A stretch of DNA of 64,000 nt, from NCBI RefSeq assembly GCF_904849725.1, contig NC_058519.1, positions 110,596,881-110,660,880 of the forward strand, given 5' to 3'. Shown here one piece after another: positions 57,401 to 64,000 of this stretch; positions within the stretch are counted from its first letter, which is position 1, and each line of letters begins with the position of its first letter. The notes under the pieces are model-generated. The model searched no databases and was not told where the DNA came from. It was given only the letters and a program-made list of their open reading frames with translations. Both the position numbers and the translations under genes were made by a program. This stretch comes from Hordeum vulgare subsp. vulgare (taxonomy: Eukaryota > Streptophyta > Magnoliopsida > Poales > Poaceae).

Positions 57401-59245
57401 AAGAACAACTCCCTAGTTGACAACTCCTTCAAACGATGCACGGAATAAATCCGACGAAATAAACAAAAGGGCATCACGGCAAAATATCGGGCGAACTAAC
57501 TTGCTCTAATGCTAAAACTAATTGCACAGAAAAGTCCCAAACATATAAAATATGTGGGGTTGCAACACAAAATAATGCCACACATAAATGCGAGAATATA
57601 ACCTATACGCGGGAAAATAAGTTAGCGGCAATTCCCTACGTGCAAAAATACAAATGACCGCTCTAAAAAGCATGGAAAATGGTTCCTAAAACATGGGCAT
57701 TTTATCTAAGGCACTTGAGCAATCCGGACTTGCGGGAAAATTAAATACGGGATGTATCCTATTAAAACAACACGTTATTCTAGGCATTCGACACGTCAAA
57801 CAACGTCAAATAAATATGCAAGTTGCGAACACGTATTCTACGCGAGAAACTACACGAAATCCATATACTACTCGCTCCGGTTATTAAACTACACGCGTAT
57901 TAATATACGTCTAAATCCTGAAATTTAACTAATTCGAAAAAATCCTAAATAAAAAAAACTACCGGGCCGAATAGTGCAGAGGCGCAACATAGTTTAATGC
58001 GCTACGGGCGCTAATTAGAAGCGGGGGGGGCTGCTCACCTATTGGGCCTGGCCCGGTGCTGCAGAGGTTGGAGGAGGCCTGGGCCGCGGGGAGGGAAGCT
58101 GGGCCGGCCTGGGGCTACTGAGGGAGAGGTGACCGATCTGGGCCGGCTCGGGGGCCATGCGCTGGCGAGGCCATGCACCGGGCGAGCGAGTGGGGCTCTG
58201 TCCTCGAGCTCCCATCAGGCATCCATGGCGGCAGCAGGCGAAAGAGGGCCGGCGGCGAGGCAAGCGAGGCGGCGTCGACGGGAAAGGGTCGGGGCTGCCC
58301 GGATCTGGGGCGGGGCTGCCCGGATCTGGCCATCCCCGGCGGTTACTGGCAAGATGCGGTGGCGAGGCGACTCCCTGGCACGACCGGCGACGAAGGCAGC
58401 CGGCGGCCGGCGAGGATCCCGGCGGCACGGAGGCGGGGCACCGGCGAGGGAGGTGCGGCGGCTCGGGGCGCAGCTGGCCGAGGTATGCGGCGAGCGGGGG
58501 CTCTTCCCCGGGCGCGGGCGCGCTGGGACGCTTCGGGCGGCGGCGGCCGGATGGGCCCGGAGGACCTCGCGCGGGCTGGAGCGGGCCGGCGGCGGCGGGA
58601 GGAGAGAGAGGATGCGGTGGCTAGGTAGGTGGGTGCGGTTTTCGAGGGAGAGGCTAGGTTTAGCCATTTTAGGCAGGGTAGGGCATCTATTTATAGGCAG
58701 GGGCTAGGTTATAGGGTATCTGGGGGTTTTTTGACCCTCCGATCGCGATCGTACGGTCCGATCGGAGAGGCGGGTTAGCGTTTGCTGTGTAGAGTGGCGT
58801 TGGCTAAGATGAGAGGGAAGACGGGCGACCCGGTAACGTATTTTAAAACACCGACAGGCGTCCGACTTCAGATCGGATACGGTGCCGCTACGGTCGACCG
58901 TTCGGGTACCAGATGGACTCCGATCGCGATGAAATTCGACAGGTGGCCTAGCTATAACTAATCACAACCGCATGCCAAGTTTCACCCCGATCAGAGAAAG
59001 TTTTACGCACACTTTAAAAACAGGGTTTCGACGGTGTCGCGGGCGCGTGCGTGTGCGGTCGGGCTCAGAACGGACAATGACGAGAACCAGCAACTAACAA
59101 CGGATGCAAGTTTCAAAAACTGGCGGCAACGGAGATGCCGATGCAATGCAGATGATGCGTTGATGATGCGACAAAAGAAAATAGACACACGACGAAAACG
59201 GAATAAAGGGGGAATCTTCTGGAACGTCGGCATCAGGCTGTCACA
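54441..59245 (-). repeat. Sukkula-like solo LTR (4.8 kb), inverted, inside element D gag
   Basis: On plus it begins TATCACGCCCAGGATGCGAC (expected TGTCACGCCC) and ends GGCATCAGGCTGTCACA, the reverse complement of the LARD LTR type. Flanking 5-bp copies are ATATC (54436-54440) and ACATC (59246-59250), one mismatch. It is about 0.5 kb longer than the LARD LTRs and differs most in the middle, where a GC-rich block (58030-58640) has overlapping high-GC frames on both strands that are not genes. The tRNA-like cores of the other copies were not found here. Confidence 0.85.
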
Positions 59246-59592
59246 ACATCAGGCAATTCATATCTAGGAGAGCTAGTTCTAACATGTGAAATAGCAGGTT
59301 GTACTTCAATAATCTCAGCAGTTTCAGAAGTATCATCACATCTAGCAGCAACTCTACCAATTTGTGCATCTAGGAATGCACCTAGTGGCAAAGCAGTATC
59401 AATCAAAGCATCATGGACAGCAGAAGTAGCATCATCAAGCACATGCGACACATCAAAATTTCTAGCAGGAGGTGGTGTCGCAAACTTACTCATAACTGAA
59501 GGTGAATCAAGTGCAGAGCTAGATGGCAGTTCCTCATCTGTCCTCGTAGTTGAGGGCAAGACTTTAGTTTTTGGATCTCTCGAATTCCTCAT
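59246..59592 (-). pseudogene. Element D gag, N-terminal part
   Basis: Starts at the ATG at 59592 (MRNSRDPKTKVLPSTTRTDE), runs through an Ala/Asp/Ser-rich region with DVSHVLDDATSAVHDAL, and is cut at SSPRYELPD by the inverted solo LTR. The next gag residues continue at 54440 in a compatible order. Confidence 0.85.
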
Positions 59593-59642
59593 AGTGATCA
59601 GCAGACGTAAATCCCAAGTGACTCAGAGAATAGAGCTATGCC

Positions 59643-59660
59643 TCCCCGGCAACGACGCCA
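59643..59660 (-). promoter_or_regulatory. Primer binding site of element D (tRNA-Asp, one mismatch)
   Basis: Plus strand TCCCCGGCAACGACGCCA differs at one position from the tRNA-Asp 3' end seen in element A. It lies 11 bp inside the 5' LTR. Confidence 0.9.
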
Positions 59661-59671
59661 GAAAATAGTCT

Positions 59672-59826
59672 TGATAACCCACAAGTATAGGGGATCGCAA
59701 CAGTTTTCGAGGGTAGAGTATTCAACCCAAATTTGTTGATTCCACACAAGGGGAAGCCAAAGAATATTCTCGAGTATTAGCAGTTGAGTTGTCAATTCAA
59801 CCACACCTAAAAGACTTAGTATTTGC
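59672..59826 (-). repeat. Inner end of the 5' LTR of element D
   Basis: TGATAACCCACAAGTATAGG to CTTAGTATTTGC, matching 26301-26455 with about six differences. It is cut at 59826 by a copia element; the rest should lie beyond the window. Confidence 0.9.
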
Positions 59827-61656
59827 TGTTGGGGAACGTCGCATGGGAAACAAAAATTTTCCTACGCGCACGAAGACCTATCATGGTGATGTCCATCTAC
59901 GAGAGGGGATGAGTGATCTACGTACCCTTGTAGATCGTACAGCAGAAGCGTTAGAGAACGCGGTTGATGTAGTGGAACGTCCTCACGTCCCTCGATCCGC
60001 CCCGCGAACAATCCCGCGATCAGTCCCACGATCTAGTACCGAACGGACGGCACCTCCGCGTTCAACACACGTGCAGCTCGACGATGATCTCGGCCTTCTG
60101 ATCCAGCAAGAGAGACGGAGAGGTAGAAGAGTTCTCCGGCAGCGTGACGGCGCTCCGGAGGTTGGTGATGATCTCGTCTCAGCAGGGCTCCGCCCGAGCT
60201 CCGCAGAAACGCGATCTAGAGGAAAAACTATGGAGGTATGTGGTCGGGCAGCCGTGAGAAAGTCGTCTCAAATCTGCCCTAAAAGCCCCATATAGATAGG
60301 AGGAGGGAGGGGGACCTTGCCTTGGGGTCCAAGGGACCCTCAAGGGGTCGGCCGAGCCAAGGGGGGGAGGACTCCCCCCCCCCCCCCAAACCGAGTTGGA
60401 GTTGGTTTGGTGGGAGGAGTCCCCCTCCCTTCCCACTTCCTCCCTCTTTTTTTTCTTTTCCTTTGATTTCCTTCTCTTGGCGCATAGGCCCCCTTGGGGC
60501 TGTCCCACCAGCCCACTAAGGGCTGGTGTGTCCCCCCAAAGCCTATGGGCTTCCCCGGGGTGGGTTGCCCCCCCTCCCGGTGAACCCCCGGAACCCATTC
60601 GTCATTCCCGGTACATTCCCGGTAACTCCGAAAAACCTTCCGGTAATCAAATGAGGTCATCCTATATATCAATCTTCGTTTCCGGACCATTCCGGAAACC
60701 CTCGTGACGTCCGTGATCTCATTCGGGACTCCGAAAAACATTCGGTAACCAACCATATAACTCAAATACTCATAAAACAACGTCGAACCTTAAGTGTGCA
60801 GACCCTGCGGGTTCGAGAACTATGTAGACATGACCCGAGAGACTCCTCGGTCAATATCCAATAGCGGGACCTGGATGCCCATATTGGATCCTACATATTC
60901 TACGAAGATCTTATCGTTTGAACCTCAGTGCCAAGGATTCGTATAATCCCGTATGTCATTCCCTTTGTCCTTCGGTATGTTACTTGCCCGAGATTCGATC
61001 GTCAGTATCCGCATACCTATTTCAATCTCGTTTACCGGCAAGTCTCTTTACTCGTTCCGTAATACAAGATCCCGCAACTTACACTAAGTTACATTGCTTG
61101 CAAGGCTTGTGTGTGATGTTGCATTACCGAGTGGGCCCCGAGATACCTCTCCGTCACACGGAGTGACAAATCCCAGTCTTGATCCATACTAACTCAACTA
61201 ACACCTTCGGAGATACCTGTAGAGCATCTTTATAGTCACCCAGTTACGTTGCGACGTTTGATACACACAAAGCATTCCTCCGGTGTCAGCAAGTTATATG
61301 ATCTCATGGTCATAGGAATAAATACTTGACACGCAGAAAACAGTAGCAACAAAATGACACGATCAACATGCTACGTCTATTAGTTTGGGTCTAGTCCATC
61401 ACGTGATTCTCCCAATGACGTGATCCAGTTATCAAGCAACAACACCTTGTTCATAAACAGAAGACACTGACTATCATTGATCAACTGGCTAGCCAACTAG
61501 AGGCATGCTAGGGACGGTGTTTTGTCTATGTATCCACACATGTAAATGAGTCTTCATTCAATACAATTATAGCATGGATAATAAACTATTATCTTGATAC
61601 AGGAATTATAATAATAACTATACATTTATTATTGCCTCTAGGGCATAATTCCAACA
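59827..61656 (-). repeat. 3' LTR (1,830 bp) of the BARE/WIS/Angela-type element
   Basis: Plus TGTTGGGGAACGTCGCATGG to GGGCATAATTCCAACA. On minus it opens TGTTGGAATTATGCCCTAGA, the family hallmark. It has a hairpin CACCAGCCC/GGGCTGGTG at 60506-60528 and a TATA-like CTATATGG for minus near 60288-60299. It contains a poly-C run at about 60376. The polypurine tract AAGTGGGAGAC (minus) adjoins at 61657-61667. Confidence 0.93.
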
Positions 61657-61708
61657 GTCTCCCACTTGCACTAGAGTCAATAATCTAGCCCCCACATCAC
61701 CATGTGAA

Positions 61709-64000
61709 TTACATTGTAATAAATCTAACACCCATACAGTTCTGGTGTCGATCATGTTTTGGCCGTGGAAGAGGTTTAGTCAGCGGGTCTGCTACATTCA
61801 GATCCGTGTGCACTTTGCATATATTTACGTCCTCCTCCTCGACGTAGTCGCGGATGAGGTTGAAGCGTCGTTTGATGTGTCTGGTCTTCTTGTGAAACCT
61901 TGGTTCCTTTGCTAAGGCAATGGCACCAGTGTTGTCACAGAATAAGGTTATTGGATCCAGTGCACTTGGCACCACTCCAAGATCCGTCATGAACTGCTTC
62001 ATCCAGACACCCTCCTTAGCCGCCTCCGAGGCAGCCATGTACTCCGCTTCACATGTAGAATCTGCTACGACGCTTTGCTTGGAACTGCACCAGCTTACTG
62101 CACCCCCATTAAGAATAAATACGTATCCGGTTTGCGACTTAGAGTCATCCGGATCTGTGTCAAAGCTTGCATCGACGTAACCTTTTACGGCGAGCTCTTC
62201 GTCACCTCCATACACGAGAAACATCTCCTTAGTCCTTTTCAGGTACTTCAGGATATTCTTGACCGCCGTCCAGTGATCCAGTCCTGGATTACTCTGGAAC
62301 CTACCTGCCATACTTATGGCCAGGCTAACATCCGGTCTAGTGCACAGCATTGCATACATGATAGAGCCTATGGCTGAAGCATAGGGGACGGAGCGCATAT
62401 GCTCTCTATCTTCATCAGTTGCTGGGCACTGAGTCTTACTCAATCTCGTACCTTGTAACACTGGCAAGAACCCTTTCTTGGACTGTTCCATTTTGAACCT
62501 CTTCAAAACTTTATCAAGGTATGTGCTTTGTGAAAGTCCTATCAGGCGCTTTGATCTATCCCTATAGATCTTAATGCCTAGAATGTAAGCAGCTTCTCCT
62601 AGGTCCTTCATAGAGAAACTTTTATTCAAGTAACCTTTTATGCTTTCCAAAAGCTCTACGTTGTTTCCAATCAGTAATATCTCATCCACATATAATATCA
62701 GAAACGCCACAGAGCTCCCACTCACCTTCTTGTAAATACAAGATTCTCCAACCACTTGTATAAACCCAAATGCTTTGATCACCTCATCAAAGCGTTTGTT
62801 CCAACTCCGAGATGCTTGCACCAGTCCATAAATGGATCGCTGGAGCTTGCACACCTTGTCAGCATTTTTAGGATCGACAAAACCTTCGGGTTGCATCATA
62901 TACAACTCTTCCTTAAGGAAACCGTTAAGGAACGCCGTTTTGACATCCATCTGCCAGATTTCATAATCGAAAAATGCAGCTATTGCCAACATGATTCTGA
63001 CGGACTTAAGCATCGCTACGGGTGAGAAGGTCTCATCGTAGTCAACTCCTGGAACTTGTGAAAAACCCTTTGCCACAAGTCGAGCTTTATAAACGGTCAC
63101 ATTACCGTCAGCGTCCGTCTTCTTCTTAAAGATCCATTTGTTCTGAATAGCCTTGCGGCCCTCAGGTAGTATCTCCAAAGTCCACACTTTGTTCTCATAC
63201 ATGGATCCTATCTCGGATTTCATGGCTTCTAGCCATTTGTTGGAATCTGGGCCCACCATTGCTTCTTCATAATTTGCAGGTTCATTGTTGTCCAACAACA
63301 TGATTGATAAGACGGGATTACCTTACCACTCTGGAGCAGCGCGTGATCTCGTCGACCTGCGTGGTTCAACAGAAACTTGAACTGGAGTTTCATGATCATC
63401 ATCATTAACTTCCTCCTCAACCGGCGTCGCAATGACAGAGGTTTCCCCTTGCCCTGCGCCACCATCCAGAGGGATGAGAGGTTCGACAACCTCGTCAAGT
63501 TCTATCTTCCTCCCACTCAATTCTCTCGAGAGAAACTCCTTCTCGAGAAAAGTTCCGTTCTTAGCAACAAACACTTTGCCCTCGGATTTGAGATAGAAGG
63601 TGTACCCAACTGTCTCTTTTGGGTAACCTGTGAAGACGCACTTTTCCACTTTGGGTTCCAGCTTTTCAGGCTGAAGCTTTTTGACATAAGCATCACATCC
63701 CCAAACTTTAAGAAACGACAACTTTGGCCTTTTGCCATACCACAGTTCGTATGGTGTCGTCTCAACGGATTTCGATGGTGCCCTATTTAAAGTGAATGCA
63801 GCTGTTTCTAATGCATAACCCCAAAATGATAACGGCAAATCAGTAAGAGACATCATAGATTGCACCATCTCTAACAAAGTACGATTACGATGTTCGGACA
63901 CACCATTACACTGTGGTGTTCCAGGCGGTGTTAACTACGAAACAATTCCACATTGTCTTAAGTGAGTACCAAACTCGAAACTTAGATATTCACCCCCACG
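61709..64000 (-). pseudogene. Copia pol: integrase C-part, RT and RNase H, few lesions
   Basis: From the window edge: integrase (RGGEYLSFEFGTHL, a stop at about 63937, then NGVSEHRNRTLLEM with the catalytic Glu, SFWGYALETAAFTLNR), linker, then RT after one stop at 63323-63325 in the same frame (a Tyr codon changed to TAA). RT shows KWIFKKKTDADG, KARLVAKGFSQ, MDVKTAFLNGFL and QASRSWNKRFDE. The catalytic box is YVDE, so the second Asp of YVDD is Glu (GAG at about 62684). RNase H has GYVDASFDTDPDDSKSQTGY, WCSSKQSV and ADSTCEAEYMAA, and pol ends ADPLTKPLP...HQNCMGVRFI. The 530-codon RT-RNase H frame is otherwise open. Confidence 0.93.

Larger units (their letters stand above)
26301..59826 (-). 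mobile_element. Athila-type Ty3/gypsy retrotransposon 'D', split into six pieces by nested insertions, pol missing
   Basis: D's pieces in + order are: 3' LTR (26301-26975 and 28751-29506), 3' UTR (29507-30449 and 40141-41277), env-position ORF and leader (41278-42602), gag C-part (52752-54440), gag N-part (59246-59592), tRNA-Asp primer site (59643-59660) and the inner end of the 5' LTR (59672-59826). The inner LTR ends at 26301-26455 and 59672-59826 are about 96% identical by eye (six differences in 155), consistent with one LTR pair. D continues beyond 64000. It is inserted in a LINE; the flank at 26296-26300 is CGGTA, whose partner is outside the window. The family is of Sabrina/WHAM type by memory of the LTR; the exact name is uncertain. 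Confidence 0.8.
59827..64000 (-). mobile_element. BARE/WIS/Angela-type Ty1/copia retrotransposon, 3' part (continues past the window)
   Basis: 3' LTR, polypurine tract and pol C-terminal two thirds on minus. The 5-bp flank at 59822-59826 is TTTGC; its partner lies outside the window. It interrupts the 5' LTR of element D and is among the youngest insertions by nesting. Confidence 0.93.

Noticed and set aside
58042..58707. 221-codon plus ORF and several overlapping GC-rich frames
   Set aside because: They lie within the inverted LARD-type solo LTR, and long frames occur on all phases because of high GC.

Overview
The window is nuclear DNA from a grass of the wheat/barley tribe (Triticeae). 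The evidence is the mix of repeats: BARE/WIS/Angela-type copia LTRs, Athila-lineage gypsy elements with a tRNA-Asp primer site, Sukkula-like large retrotransposon derivatives, Stowaway and Tourist MITEs, and only one intact host gene. The tribe is inferred from family knowledge; no database search was possible. Nearly all of the sequence is transposable elements, and most long open frames are pieces of these.

Left third (1-26300). The window opens in the 3' part of a gypsy element that carries a broken antisense 'gypsy-type transposase' ORF and ends in an LTR (2193-2728). A decayed but structurally complete Ty1/copia element follows on the minus strand (3008-14015, target duplication CATCC). 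It is split by a 3.9 kb solo LTR (8805-12722, target duplication GAGGT). After an AT-rich tract and a Stowaway MITE comes the one intact gene, an intronless U4/U6 snRNP PRP4/LACHESIS-like WD40 splicing factor (18244-19788, minus). A PIF/Harbinger element with a dead transposase gene begins 118 bp upstream of its start codon (19906-24495, target duplication TAA) and contains its own nested retroposon-like insertion. A Tourist-like MITE and the 3' part of a LINE complete this section.

Right two thirds (26301-64000). One large minus-strand Athila-type gypsy element (called D here) is inserted in the LINE. Later insertions have cut it into six pieces: an Angela-type solo LTR in its 3' LTR, a second and better preserved Athila-type element (A, 30450-40140) in its 3' UTR, a coding-free Sukkula-like LARD (42603-52751) where its pol gene should be, an inverted Sukkula-like solo LTR (54441-59245) in its gag, and a BARE/Angela-type copia element (from 59827 to beyond the window) in its 5' LTR. 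Element D keeps gag, an env-position ORF, both LTR ends and the primer site, but no pol.

No element in the window looks able to move by itself, because every gag, pol or transposase frame has stops or frameshifts. The only gene expected to serve the plant is the PRP4-like splicing factor. I did not find a convincing new host-defence or metabolic system. The most unusual items are the nesting and the pol-replacing deletion junction, tRNA-like cores inside the LARD LTRs, a recurring GC hairpin shared by Athila LTRs and an internal ORF leader, and the antisense ORF at the left edge.
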